Both the position numbers and the translations under genes were made by a program. The notes beneath the pieces are model-generated. The model did no database searches. It was not told the DNA's origin and saw nothing but the letters and a program-made list of their open reading frames with translations. From contig CAYXDO010000018.1 of the NCBI GenBank assembly GCA_964463485.1, positions 37,184 to 101,183 on the forward strand: 64,000 nt of DNA, given 5' to 3'. Positions within the stretch are counted from its first letter, which is position 1. Each line of letters starts with the position of its first letter. This DNA is from CAYXDO01 sp964463485. Lineage in GTDB: Bacteria; Myxococcota; Kuafuiibacteriia; Kuafuiibacteriales; Kuafuiibacteriaceae. Below, piece by piece: positions 50,950 to 59,278 of this stretch.

Positions 50950-51133
50950 AATGAGGATCACGGAGAGTTCGGATGCGCCCTCCGTTCCGGCGACTCAAAG
51001 CGACGTGATCGACGCAATTGGTGAAGTTATGTCGGAACTTAGACGGCGCCTTGGTGACGAGGAACTAAGGGTCGCCCAACACTGCTTCGCATCCCTTGCT
51101 CACTTCCTGCGTGGTCGAGACTCGAATCCCTGA
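50942..51133 (+). CDS. Small hypothetical protein
   Basis: 63 residues from ATG 50942. TQSDVIDAIGEVMSELRRRL and GDEELRVAQHCFASLAHFL are two helices, suggesting a small helical partner protein. It overlaps the upstream gene by 8 bases. No function recognised. Confidence 0.5.
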   Translation: MSEMRITESSDAPSVPATQSDVIDAIGEVMSELRRRLGDEELRVAQHCFASLAHFLRGRDSNP

Positions 51134-51212
51134 CCAACTCTCAGCCTGTCGGTGTTCACACACCGAGTTTCAAATCCATCCATCCCTTCCTTGCAACCCG
51201 ATTGGAGGCCCC

Positions 51213-51914
51213 ATGTCCAGATCCACCAACTCAAAGCATTCGGCGACGCTGCTTGCGTTGATCCTGAGCCTAATCCTAATGGCCTGCCGACCCGTACTCG
51301 AAACGGGTTCGGGCCGACAGGCGTTGATTGTAGCCCTTGATGTTTCGAATTCGACGAGTGGCATCATCGTCGACCCATGTGCTCGGGCCATCGGGCTCAT
51401 CGCCAGCTCGATCCCGGCCGGCGCGGGTGCCGATGTCCTTATACTGGCCACGGGGGACTCTGAGCCCCAAACGCTAGTCCCTTGGGTGCGCCTCGAGTCT
51501 GGGGAAATTTTCCAGAACGAGGGAGATTCCGCCGCGCGCCGTGTCGAGGAGCTCCGGCGGCTCTACGAAACCTGCCGCGCTCGGATCCGTTCGAAGCCTT
51601 CGAGCCCCGTCTATCGCGCCATCTTTCGCGCGCTTGAGGCCACCGCTGGCCGTACGCGCAGTCGTGTGCTTGTCGCCACTGATGGGCGGGACTGGGACGC
51701 CGCTCGCAATCCCGAACTGCCTAGGCTCAACAACTCGGAAGTGGCCTCGGTTGCCATCTGCGGCCTGAGTGAATCCGGGGAATCTGAGACCTTTCCCATA
51801 CCTGCCACGCAATTGGCGGACTTCTGGCGCGGACTTTTTTCGAACCCCGAGAAAGTATCCATCACGCCCACCTGTCCGGAGTTGGTCCCAAGCGGCGCAG
51901 GGGGGCACTCATGA
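51213..51914 (+). CDS. Putative lipoprotein with von Willebrand A-like fold
   Basis: 233 residues from ATG 51213 (GGAGGCCCC upstream). LALILSLILMAC is a lipoprotein signal; IVALDVSNSTSG (about 45-56) is a MIDAS-like DxSxS motif, later with SRVLVATDGRDW (about 154), as in vWA domains that bind metal and protein ligands. It would be tethered in the periplasm or at the cell surface. It is coupled to the next membrane protein (ATGA at 51911). Confidence 0.65.
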   Translation: MSRSTNSKHSATLLALILSLILMACRPVLETGSGRQALIVALDVSNSTSGIIVDPCARAIGLIASSIPAGAGADVLILATGDSEPQTLVPWVRLESGEIFQNEGDSAARRVEELRRLYETCRARIRSKPSSPVYRAIFRALEATAGRTRSRVLVATDGRDWDAARNPELPRLNNSEVASVAICGLSESGESETFPIPATQLADFWRGLFSNPEKVSITPTCPELVPSGAGGHS

Positions 51915-52957
51915 ACTCCTTGTTCTCGAGTCTTCGCCTCGTTCCGTTCGCACGCCGCAACAGAACCACCGACGGACCAGGAACGCCAAGCGAGCCCCGC
52001 GGTGTTCTGGTTCGCCTTCCGTCGATCGAGGAGTCGATCACGACCAGAACCCAAGACGCAGGTCTCGGCGAGCTGTCGGAGAGTTTGGCCGAGCTTCTCA
52101 TCAAAGAAGCGGAAGCGCAGGTGCACCAACCCCGCCCGCTGAACCCCGAGAGCTATACCGACGCTGCGCTCCTCGTCGACCTCACTGAACTCAAGATCGA
52201 GGCAACCCGCCTGCGGGGGCGTATCGAGCAGCTGAGTTCGACGATGAATGCGACCGGCGAGAGGCTGGATGCGACGCCAGGCGCGAATGCCAGCGCGTTC
52301 GTGCCGCGCATCGCTGGGATCGGCGCCCTCAGTGTCCTCGCGCTCTTGGCCATAGCGGCCATCTACACCCCCTCGGTCACCTCGGCCGTGACTCTGCCCC
52401 TCCTGCGCGCATTCGATGTCGAGGATCCGACGCAGGCGCTCACGTGGGCATGGTGGATCTCGCTGGCCTGTTCGGGCTGTTTGATCGCGTCTCTCGCCGC
52501 GGCCGTCGTACTCACAGGCGGATCGCTGGCGCCCAGAAGCAAGGTGATCCTGACCGTCGCAGAGGTCATCTTTACGATTTCCCTGGTTCTCGTTCGCGGT
52601 TCGCTCGCGCTGGCGGGCTTGGGGTTTAGCGTCCTCGAGCTCGCACTTGTGATGGGGTACGCCGCGAGCGTCTTCGCAATTGGAGCGACTCTTCGGGTTC
52701 TTCGCGAGGGATATCTGGCGCGGGAATCAATTCGTCGGAAGCTCGCGCGCGAGCAAAAAGAGCTTCGAGAAGCAAAGCGAGATCTGAGACGGCTTGAGCG
52801 CGAGCGCATACAAAGATTGCGCATCGTCTGTGCTCGGGAAGACGCAGATTGGGCCTCCTGGCTCACAGTTCGGCTGGCGTCCGCCACTGCCTACGCCAAC
52901 TACGTCGTTCGCCAACTCAAGGTGATCGCTTCGACTTCGACCGGAGGGTCCCGATGA
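51911..52957 (+). CDS. Four-pass membrane protein with C-terminal coiled coil
   Basis: 348 residues. After a soluble N-terminal region (about 1-135, with LVDLTELKIEATRLRGRIEQ coiled coil) come hydrophobic stretches at about 137-165, 180-205, 212-235 and 236-262, then a strongly charged coiled coil ESIRRKLAREQKELREAKRD. It looks like a scaffold in the inner membrane. Coupled upstream to the lipoprotein gene and downstream to a 26-codon ORF. Confidence 0.6.
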   Translation: MNSLFSSLRLVPFARRNRTTDGPGTPSEPRGVLVRLPSIEESITTRTQDAGLGELSESLAELLIKEAEAQVHQPRPLNPESYTDAALLVDLTELKIEATRLRGRIEQLSSTMNATGERLDATPGANASAFVPRIAGIGALSVLALLAIAAIYTPSVTSAVTLPLLRAFDVEDPTQALTWAWWISLACSGCLIASLAAAVVLTGGSLAPRSKVILTVAEVIFTISLVLVRGSLALAGLGFSVLELALVMGYAASVFAIGATLRVLREGYLARESIRRKLAREQKELREAKRDLRRLERERIQRLRIVCAREDADWASWLTVRLASATAYANYVVRQLKVIASTSTGGSR

Positions 52958-53034
52958 TCGGATGGAAGATCTACTCAGGCGCAGGGTCCAAAGACATGAA
53001 CTGCGCCCGTTTGAAGCGGAGGGAGCGTAGATGA
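52954..53034 (+). CDS. 26-residue peptide gene, coupled on both sides
   Basis: ATG 52954 overlaps the upstream TGA (ATGA at 52954-52957) and its own TGA overlaps the downstream ATG (53031-53034). The product begins MIGWKIYSGAGSK and ends ARLKRRERR, so it is small and basic. The double 4-base overlap, used by the surrounding genes, is the only evidence that it is translated; it could equally be a coupling device. Confidence 0.5.
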   Translation: MIGWKIYSGAGSKDMNCARLKRRERR

Positions 53035-53873
53035 GTACGCGTGACACGAGAAGTGTTCTTTCCGCGATCGGACAGGCCAAGAGTACCGCTGAACTGAGGC
53101 GCGAACGCGAGGCTGTCGCACAGAAGGCCAGGGCGGAGGCTGCCGTCACCGAGGAACGAAGGCGGGCGATAGCGAAGCTCGAAACCAAAGAAGACCAATT
53201 TGCGCAACTTCACGACCCCTTGCCAACCGGAAACCGTCCCTTAGCGAGGATTGTTCGCGCGACCCCTCCGACACGCGAACTCACAAGTCTGTTGGCCGGC
53301 CTCGGAGCGGCCTCAGCTGTAGGGTTTGTGGGCGGTTACGTTGGAGCGCCTTTGTGTGGTGCGGTCACAGCGCTCGTCATCGCAGGCATCGACGAGAGCA
53401 CGCGGAGCTCCGCGATCCCAGAGTCGTTGACGGCCTGGCATGAACAGACGCGGAGACTCATTGCGGGTGCGACGGCGCTGTCTTCGGGGCTTGCATTTCT
53501 GGCCACTCTGCTCTTCGGCGGTCTCATGTTGAGCTTCGCAGGCTTCGCTGCGGCCGCGGTCGTCGCGCTCGTCACGGCCGCCACAGGACGCATCGTTGTT
53601 CGGCGCAATCTGAGTCAGGGCCCAGCGCTGGCTTGTGCCAAACGGGAGTACGAGGCTGTCCGCGCAGAATTGGAGGCCGCGGCCAGGCAAGCGCGGCGTC
53701 GGGGGGCTGCGCTCGATGCGACGTTCGTCACCCGGCCCGAGCTCGTTGGTGATCTCGAGATGCCGGCACTCACTTCCCCCGAACGACGCACAGGGACGCC
53801 CACTACCGCCCCGGATGCCACGGCTCCGCCCTCGCGCACCAACGGCACGCACGTCAAACCCATTCTCTCATAA
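53031..53873 (+). CDS. Multi-pass membrane protein with N-terminal coiled coil
   Basis: 280 residues from ATG 53031. A charged N-terminal helix (LRREREAVAQKARAEAAVTE) precedes hydrophobic hairpins at about 87-120 (LLAGLGAASAVGFVGGYVGA) and 145-188 (ALSSGLAFLATLLFGGLMLS, FAAAAVVALVTAATG), then another coiled coil (EYEAVRAELEAAARQARRRG) and a Thr/Pro-rich tail. Its layout mirrors the previous membrane protein with coiled coils on both sides of the membrane. No family recognised. Confidence 0.6.
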   Translation: MSTRDTRSVLSAIGQAKSTAELRREREAVAQKARAEAAVTEERRRAIAKLETKEDQFAQLHDPLPTGNRPLARIVRATPPTRELTSLLAGLGAASAVGFVGGYVGAPLCGAVTALVIAGIDESTRSSAIPESLTAWHEQTRRLIAGATALSSGLAFLATLLFGGLMLSFAGFAAAAVVALVTAATGRIVVRRNLSQGPALACAKREYEAVRAELEAAARQARRRGAALDATFVTRPELVGDLEMPALTSPERRTGTPTTAPDATAPPSRTNGTHVKPILS

Positions 53874-53921
53874 CTCACCTGTCGCACTTCCGGGGAGTGT
53901 ACCCCGGGTCTGGAGGTTTGA

Positions 53922-54242
53922 ATGTCATTCTGGGGACCCGTCTGTCTCGCAACGTTCGTAGTCGGAGCCTTTCTCTACATGCTTGGTGCTCAAATGTTCG
54001 GCCGGCGACTCATGCTGGGCGGGCTCGTGGGCTCGTTTCTCGTCGCCTATCTCATCCCTTGGACGGAACACCGGCTGTCCGGAATCCGCGAGGGAGAGCA
54101 CAGCTTGGCGCTCGCAGCGTTTGCGGGCCTCGTGCTCTTGGTCGCGGGCGCCGTTCGATACGTAGAGAGGCGTCGGCGGGCCGAACGCTGGCTTGGCTAC
54201 CCCAAACAGACCTCACGCAAGCACAGAAAGGAACGAGTATGA
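53922..54242 (+). CDS. Small three-pass membrane protein
   Basis: 106 residues from ATG 53922 (GGAGGTTTGA upstream). Hydrophobic segments at about 5-22 (GPVCLATFVVGAFLYMLG), 29-48 and 62-82 (LALAAFAGLVLLVAGAV), with a very basic C-terminus (VERRRRAERWLG...HRKERV). Its TGA overlaps the start of the ATPase gene. The basic end may contact the ATPase or DNA. Confidence 0.6.
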   Translation: MSFWGPVCLATFVVGAFLYMLGAQMFGRRLMLGGLVGSFLVAYLIPWTEHRLSGIREGEHSLALAAFAGLVLLVAGAVRYVERRRRAERWLGYPKQTSRKHRKERV

Positions 54243-55717
54243 GTATCCTTGACCTGACTCACTTGTTCCGATGGGCCATCAAAGCACGCAATCCGTCCGA
54301 GCCACGCAAGAGCGGAGGCGCGCTACTTGGGTCGGCACGGGATGGACGTTCGGTAACGCTGCCTGTGCCTGGAAGCGACCGCGCTGCACACATCTTGGTT
54401 TTGGCGGCCAGCGGGGCAGGCAAGACGCAGATGATGGCTGGCGCTCTGCTTCAGGAAATGGAGCGCGACCTGGCCCGGCCAGCTCGTGAGCGAGCTGCCT
54501 TTTTCATCGCGGACCCGAAGGGCGACCTCGTCTCGATGCTTATGCAGCACCTGGCCCAAGGCGCGCCTGAGTTGCTCGATAAGACCCACTACCTCGAGCC
54601 CTTCCAATACGGGTTCCCCCTAAACCTCTGCCGATCGAATTCGAGCATCCCCGTCGAGATCCAAGCGATGGCGCTATCGGAACTCGTAGGGTCGGTGTCG
54701 ACGGCCGTGGGTGCGCAAGGAGTGGGACTCGGACAGCGTCAAGTCGACACGCTCCACCATTTGCTCCTCGCCGCGCTGACGGTCCCCCACGAGGCCGCGT
54801 CTCCGCTTCTCGCGCTGGACGCACTCAGTGTTCCAGATGGTTTCGCGGAGCTCGCAAGTCTCACGACTCATCCGCGCGCCCGAGAGTTTCTCGAGTCGGC
54901 GAAACCAGCCGGGGAATTGCGGGCGAGCACTGCCTCGAGACTCCGGAGTGCGTTCGCGCCAACTTCCTTGATCGAGCGCCTCTTTGTCACGAGCAGCTGC
55001 ATCGACTACGCCGCGCTCTGCGGCCCCGGCAACATCGTAATTCTGGACGTGGGCACACCACCAGGCGGCCGTATGAGTTTGCGCCGCTTCTTCGCCAACT
55101 CAACGGCGCGACTTGCGCTCGATTACGCGATGAGTCGACCGAGTCCGTGGAGCGGCAATCACCTCCGGTGTGTTTTCGACGAACTTCAGCTATTTGGCCC
55201 AGTTCTTGCGGACATCGCTGAAGACATTCTCACAACGGGAAGATCTAGGGGTGTTTCTCTCGTAGGTCTCTCCCAGGGCACCGTTCTCCTGGGAGAGACT
55301 GCTCCAGAAGTTCTTCAGCTTCTACTGGGCAACGCGCCCAACCAGATCTACGGACGGCTCGCGGCGAAGGACGCAGAACTCCTCGCGCGGTCCTTTGGAC
55401 AAGCTCCGGGAGTCGATGAGTCGCTCTCCGGAACGCGTGCACGTTTCGTCGCGTCGGTGACGAACCTGGCCGACCGCGCGTTCTTCGACATCACGCCCGG
55501 CGACCGCGTTCGTTTTAGGTCAAAGGATCTGCCGCCGCTTTCGGATCCGACCGCGCGACAGCGCGCTCGCATCGAGGACGTGAAACGGCGGCACGCGCTT
55601 CCCGCCGAGATCCCGCGGATCACACTATCAGAACTTGCCTCATCGGCCATCCGCCGACAGCGACATTCGCTGCTACCAGCACCGAACCCAGGCCGAGGCC
55701 GGGGAAGGTGGGGATAG
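54239..55717 (+). CDS. VirD4/HerA-like ATPase (copy 2)
   Basis: 492 residues from ATG 54239 (ATGA overlap). AAHILVLAASGAGKTQMMAG is Walker A (56-63), FFIADPKGDLVSML (about 82) matches coupling proteins, LRCVFDELQLFG (about 310) is Walker B, and VSLVGLSQGTVLL the sensor strand. Type IV coupling proteins bring DNA to a membrane channel; here the membrane anchor may be supplied by the neighbouring small membrane proteins. It is clearly diverged from the copy at 39376-40683 but shares its partner type (replication-relaxation protein). Confidence 0.75.
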   Translation: MSILDLTHLFRWAIKARNPSEPRKSGGALLGSARDGRSVTLPVPGSDRAAHILVLAASGAGKTQMMAGALLQEMERDLARPARERAAFFIADPKGDLVSMLMQHLAQGAPELLDKTHYLEPFQYGFPLNLCRSNSSIPVEIQAMALSELVGSVSTAVGAQGVGLGQRQVDTLHHLLLAALTVPHEAASPLLALDALSVPDGFAELASLTTHPRAREFLESAKPAGELRASTASRLRSAFAPTSLIERLFVTSSCIDYAALCGPGNIVILDVGTPPGGRMSLRRFFANSTARLALDYAMSRPSPWSGNHLRCVFDELQLFGPVLADIAEDILTTGRSRGVSLVGLSQGTVLLGETAPEVLQLLLGNAPNQIYGRLAAKDAELLARSFGQAPGVDESLSGTRARFVASVTNLADRAFFDITPGDRVRFRSKDLPPLSDPTARQRARIEDVKRRHALPAEIPRITLSELASSAIRRQRHSLLPAPNPGRGRGRWG

Positions 55718-55719
55718 CG

Positions 55720-56076
55720 ATGCGCGTGCTTCGATTTCTCTTTCGTCTCGTGAAGCTCCTGTTTGCGCTCTCGCTACTTACCGCCGAGTTGGTCGTTTGG
55801 ATCGCGGCGGCTGTGCGAGCCGTCCTGTCGCTTGCGGCACAGAGCATGGCGATCGCGTTTCGGTTGCGTACCCGAACGCTCCGGTGTCCGCGGGGCCACG
55901 TCATTCCCGTGCACTCCGAGACCTATGACGTGGAATGCGGCTCCTGCGGCTATGTGTACCAGGGTTCCCTGCTTCGTTGTCCGAACCCCGAGTGCCTGGC
56001 CGCAACGTCCCCGTTCGTTGCCTGTCCGGAATGTGGTTTGAGCACAAATAATCCATTCCGCGTGAGGATCCCATGA
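55720..56076 (+). CDS. Membrane-anchored double zinc-ribbon protein
   Basis: 118 residues from ATG 55720. An N-terminal membrane segment (FRLVKLLFALSLLTAELVVW and IAAAVRAVLSLA) is followed by cysteines in pairs: RCPRGH, ECGSCG, RCPNPEC and ACPECG, making two zinc ribbons. It may be an adaptor holding DNA or a protein near the membrane ATPase. Coupled downstream as ATGA at 56073. Confidence 0.62.
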   Translation: MRVLRFLFRLVKLLFALSLLTAELVVWIAAAVRAVLSLAAQSMAIAFRLRTRTLRCPRGHVIPVHSETYDVECGSCGYVYQGSLLRCPNPECLAATSPFVACPECGLSTNNPFRVRIP

Positions 56077-56876
56077 AGCGCGTCAAACACCGCCCAGTTG
56101 TCCTTCAATCGCGCGACATCGAGGTCCTGACCCTGACGGGCCTGTGCGGGTATCTTTCGGTGGAGCATCTGAAGCGCGCCGGCCTGTTCCCAAGTGTGGA
56201 TCGCGCCCGTCGCCGCGCCCTTGCGCTCGTGCAACTGGGACTTCTCACCGTAACTTTGCGCGGCTCAACTTCGTCCCGACTTCTTTCGCTCTCGAAATTG
56301 GGGCGCGAGACTGTAGCGGCCAAGAATCCCGAGATTAGCCCGCGCTTGCGTCTGGCGGGTCAAATCCGGGAGGTTTGCGTCCCCCACCACGAACTCATCG
56401 TGGATCTGCGACTCTATGCGGCTGCTTTGTCTGCGCACGGCATCTCGTTGCTTGCCTTCCACGAGACCGACGGCGCTCGCGAGCTCGGCGCCGCAGGCCT
56501 TCGTCCCGATGCCATTGCGATCCTCAACGTACAGGGTGACGTCCGGTCCGTCGCGCTGGAAGCCGACTGCGCCACGGAGGGGGTCAGTTCGGTCCTCAAG
56601 AGCAAGCTCGCGCGATATCAGACGGCCCTATCAAGTGGTCGTCTGCACGAGATTTGGTTTGTGACGACCGCCGGCCTCGAGCGACGCAAATCAATCCGCA
56701 AAATCGCGATCGAGGCGGGCACCTCGTCTGCAGTTCGCACCTTCACAGCTGAATACATCCAGGCTCGCCCAGCAAAGGCCCCAACCGAACTCGGCCAGCA
56801 ACCAACAACAAAAACCACCACACCAACGCCACCCCTAAAACGCGCAGCGACGCCTGCCCATAAATTAGCGAAATGA
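56073..56876 (+). CDS. Replication-relaxation family protein (copy 2)
   Basis: 267 residues. N-terminal winged HTH (LQSRDIEVLTLTGLCGYLSV, RARRRALALVQLGLL), HHELIVDLRLYAAAL and the C-terminal half RPDAIAILN and KLARYQTAL then HEIWFVTTAGLERR resemble the family of 38469-39395. The tail is Thr/Pro-rich. Same-strand pairing with a VirD4-like ATPase occurs in both modules of this element. Probably regulates or assists DNA processing of the element. Confidence 0.65.
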   Translation: MKRVKHRPVVLQSRDIEVLTLTGLCGYLSVEHLKRAGLFPSVDRARRRALALVQLGLLTVTLRGSTSSRLLSLSKLGRETVAAKNPEISPRLRLAGQIREVCVPHHELIVDLRLYAAALSAHGISLLAFHETDGARELGAAGLRPDAIAILNVQGDVRSVALEADCATEGVSSVLKSKLARYQTALSSGRLHEIWFVTTAGLERRKSIRKIAIEAGTSSAVRTFTAEYIQARPAKAPTELGQQPTTKTTTPTPPLKRAATPAHKLAK

Positions 56877-57061
56877 GGTCGCATTTGAAGACTTGCCTAT
56901 CCCATGACGGGGGCCGCGAGCGGTTGGCTGAGAGGTGGGTTCCCGGAAGGGGCGGACGATGGCCTTGCGGGCGCCGACTGCAGGGGAGCCGTCGGCGTGA
57001 CTGTCAGGAGCGTTCCCGGTCGTGATGTCCGGTGCGTCGGCAGATGAGGTGTGAGGTGAGT

Positions 57062-57532
57062 ATGAAGGATGACCTGGCAACCGTCTTTGATTCCGCGCTC
57101 GATGCGCGCATGAAAGAGGCCCGCGAGAACGCCGCACAAGCTGTGCTAGCACAGACCGACGTCGCACGGATGACGCTCGGAGCTTTCGTGACCGCCGCAA
57201 AGGAAAAGGTCGAGCTTTGGGCCGTGCTTGAAGGACTGACACTACACGAGGTCGCACAGCGCATCCTTGTTGATGCGGTCGAACCTGGCGCGAGCGAGCC
57301 AAACGATTCGTGGCGAAGAAATCTCGCTTCATTCGTCGCGACAACCGGCGACTGGTTCTCAAGCACGGAAGCCGCCGCCGCTTGTGGCTTGTCGCCGCGT
57401 TCAAGCGCTCTGCGGCGCGAGCTCAGCCGCATGGAGGCAGCCGGAGTTCTTCAATCCAACGCTCGAGCCCGTCGCCATCGCAGATATCGCCCGGCGAAGG
57501 TCGCGCATACGGAGGACTCGGATGCTCATTGA
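57062..57532 (+). CDS. Winged-helix hypothetical protein
   Basis: 156 residues from ATG 57062 (GAGGTGAG upstream). The N-terminal half is helical (SALDARMKEARENAAQAVLA); the C-terminal part DWFSSTEAAAACGLSPRSSA, LRRELSRMEAAGVLQ and RRHRRYRPAKV is a winged helix with a basic wing. It starts a short unit running into excisionase and integrase. The 185 bases upstream (56877-57061) show no gene. Confidence 0.6.
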   Translation: MKDDLATVFDSALDARMKEARENAAQAVLAQTDVARMTLGAFVTAAKEKVELWAVLEGLTLHEVAQRILVDAVEPGASEPNDSWRRNLASFVATTGDWFSSTEAAAACGLSPRSSALRRELSRMEAAGVLQSNARARRHRRYRPAKVAHTEDSDAH

Positions 57533-57923
57533 GTGCTGTTTTCTCATCCCTCTTGCGCGCGATACGGATCGGGCTGAGCACGACCTGCGGTCATGGCACG
57601 ACCTTCAAGCGCGACTGCTCGAGATCGCGGGCGGATTCACGGGACCTGAGACGTGTCGGGGAGCGTGGAAGGACGAGAACGCTCGCGTAATCGTCGACGC
57701 GTCTCACGCCTATCGCGTGGCGCTCGATCCCCATCGAGTGCCCGAGCTCCGCAGCTTGCTCGTGCAAGCGACCGAGCAGTTCGACCAGAAGGCGATCTAT
57801 TTGGCCGTGGGCTCACGGGTGGAATTCGTGCGAGCGGGGCGGTGGCGCAGCGATCGCGCCTCAGCTCGATCACAAGTCGCGCCGCGGACACGAATGCGAG
57901 TGCCGAAACGCCGGGCCCGCTAG
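57522..57923 (+). CDS. Hypothetical protein
   Basis: 133 residues from ATG 57522, overlapping the previous gene by 11 bases. IECCFLIPLARDTDRAEHDL, WHDLQARLLEIAGGFT, SHAYRVALDPHRVPELRSLL and KAIYLAVGSRVEFV show an alternating alpha/beta (ferredoxin-like) pattern. The C-terminus is Arg-rich. Small proteins of this type are common before integrases in integrative elements; the role is unknown. Confidence 0.55.
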   Translation: MLIECCFLIPLARDTDRAEHDLRSWHDLQARLLEIAGGFTGPETCRGAWKDENARVIVDASHAYRVALDPHRVPELRSLLVQATEQFDQKAIYLAVGSRVEFVRAGRWRSDRASARSQVAPRTRMRVPKRRAR

Positions 57924-57964
57924 GCTGAGCCGTAGCGTCGATGCGCAAGGGGGGTGAGGCACCG

Positions 57965-58321
57965 ATGAAGACGCTGATGACGGTCGTCGAGGTCGCGGAG
58001 CTCCTGCGCGTGAGTCGATCGACGGTGTACGCGTGGATCGCAGAAGGTGCGATCCCATTCTTGAAGCTGCGGGGTGTGGTGAGATTCGATCCGGACGTGT
58101 TAGCTTCTTGGCTTCAAGCAAGTGCGCGCGCCGGCGGCGGTGGAGGAACCCATGCCGGCACGCAAGTTAGCGGACGGGACTTGGATCGTGGACTGCTGGA
58201 TCGAAATACCGGGCAAGGGCCGGGAGCGAATCCGGAAGAAGTCCCCCATTCAGACCAAAAAAGGCGCTCTTCTGTTCGAGGCCGAACTCCTCGAGAGCGC
58301 CTTATCAAAATCAGACCCTGA
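57965..58321 (+). CDS. Excisionase (AlpA/MerR-like HTH)
   Basis: 118 residues from ATG 57965. TVVEVAELLRVSRSTVYAWI then EGAIPFLKLRGVVRFDPDVL is the excisionase HTH (residues 5-50). The frame then continues for about 60 residues that lack structure and overlap the integrase gene by 170 bases in another frame, so the functional part is the first 55 residues or so. It should bend att DNA to favour excision by the integrase that starts at 58152. Confidence 0.78.
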   Translation: MKTLMTVVEVAELLRVSRSTVYAWIAEGAIPFLKLRGVVRFDPDVLASWLQASARAGGGGGTHAGTQVSGRDLDRGLLDRNTGQGPGANPEEVPHSDQKRRSSVRGRTPRERLIKIRP

Positions 58322-59204
58322 ACCAGAACCCAGAGCGGAGGTGACTTTTCAAGAATACGCAAAACAATTTCTCGAACAGCATGTCCGGGTGCACCACAAG
58401 TACTCGACCCTCGTGAGTTACGAGAGCGCGCTCTCCCAACACCTCGTCCCGTTCTTCAAGGCGTCGCCCATCACGTCCATCACCGAGCGGGATATTGCGA
58501 CTTTGCAGTCCCGCCTGCTCGATGGCACGCGCACAGCTAAGACGGTCCGCAACATCGTCGCCGTACTGGGCGCCGCCTTGCGGGTCGCCGAGGAATGGAA
58601 GCTCATCGATCGGATGCCTACCATTCGCTACCCGAAAGCCGAAGAGTCGACCTTTCGATTCTTGACGCTTCAGGATTGTCGGCGGCTCGAAGAAGGGACG
58701 ACGAGCTATTGGCTCCCGATGCTGATTCTCGCTCGCAAGGCGGGACTTCGACTGGGGGAGCTTTGTGCGCTTGAGAGCGAGCAGCTCGACCTCGAGAATG
58801 CTCGAGTCCGGGTCGATCGCGCGGTGTGGCGCGGCAAGGTCGGCTCTCCCAAATACGGCAAGACGCGTGTGGTCGATCTGTCACCAGCAACGGTTGCGAT
58901 CCTGCGACCGCTTGTGGGTGGGGGCCTCGTCTTTCCAAGCACTGAAGGACGGATGCGACTTGAGCGAAAGTGCGACACGGGACTTAGGCGGTGTGCACGG
59001 CGCGCGGGCATCGAGCCCTTCGGATGGCACGTGCTTCGACACACGTACGCATCGCATCTGGCGATGGCCGGCGTGCCGATTCCGGTCATCGCGGAGCTCA
59101 TGGGACACGGCGACATCCGGGTAACCATGAGATACGCGCATTTGAGCCCGGCGGCAAAGCGGGACGCAGTTTCGAAGCTCGATGTGGAGGTTGCGAGCAG
59201 TTAA
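58152..59204 (+). CDS. int: Tyrosine integrase of the element
   Basis: 350 residues from ATG 58152. N-terminal arm-binding domain (DGTWIVDCWIEIPGKGRERI), SAM-like core-binding domain (FQEYAKQFLEQHVRVHHKYS) and catalytic domain with ARKAGLRLGELCALES (Arg), GWHVLRHTYASHL (HxxR) and GHGDIRVTMRYAHLSP (Tyr). All catalytic residues are present. It ends 74 bases before the right att copy and is the likely enzyme that inserted the element. It is the intact relative of the remnant at 12047-12358. Confidence 0.88.
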   Translation: MPARKLADGTWIVDCWIEIPGKGRERIRKKSPIQTKKGALLFEAELLESALSKSDPEPEPRAEVTFQEYAKQFLEQHVRVHHKYSTLVSYESALSQHLVPFFKASPITSITERDIATLQSRLLDGTRTAKTVRNIVAVLGAALRVAEEWKLIDRMPTIRYPKAEESTFRFLTLQDCRRLEEGTTSYWLPMLILARKAGLRLGELCALESEQLDLENARVRVDRAVWRGKVGSPKYGKTRVVDLSPATVAILRPLVGGGLVFPSTEGRMRLERKCDTGLRRCARRAGIEPFGWHVLRHTYASHLAMAGVPIPVIAELMGHGDIRVTMRYAHLSPAAKRDAVSKLDVEVASS

Positions 59205-59249
59205 GGCAGCCATTGGGCAGAAGCCGCTTTCGCGGCTGCCTGCTTTTCG
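59204..59249 (+). terminator. Terminator after the integrase gene
   Basis: An inner hairpin AGCCGC/GCGGCT (59222-59237) and a wider pairing AGGCAGCC/GGCTGCCT are followed by TGCTTTTCG. Either fold would end the integrase transcript before the att site. Confidence 0.65.
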
Positions 59250-59278
59250 TCTAACTATGCGGAATCAGAAAGGAAAAA

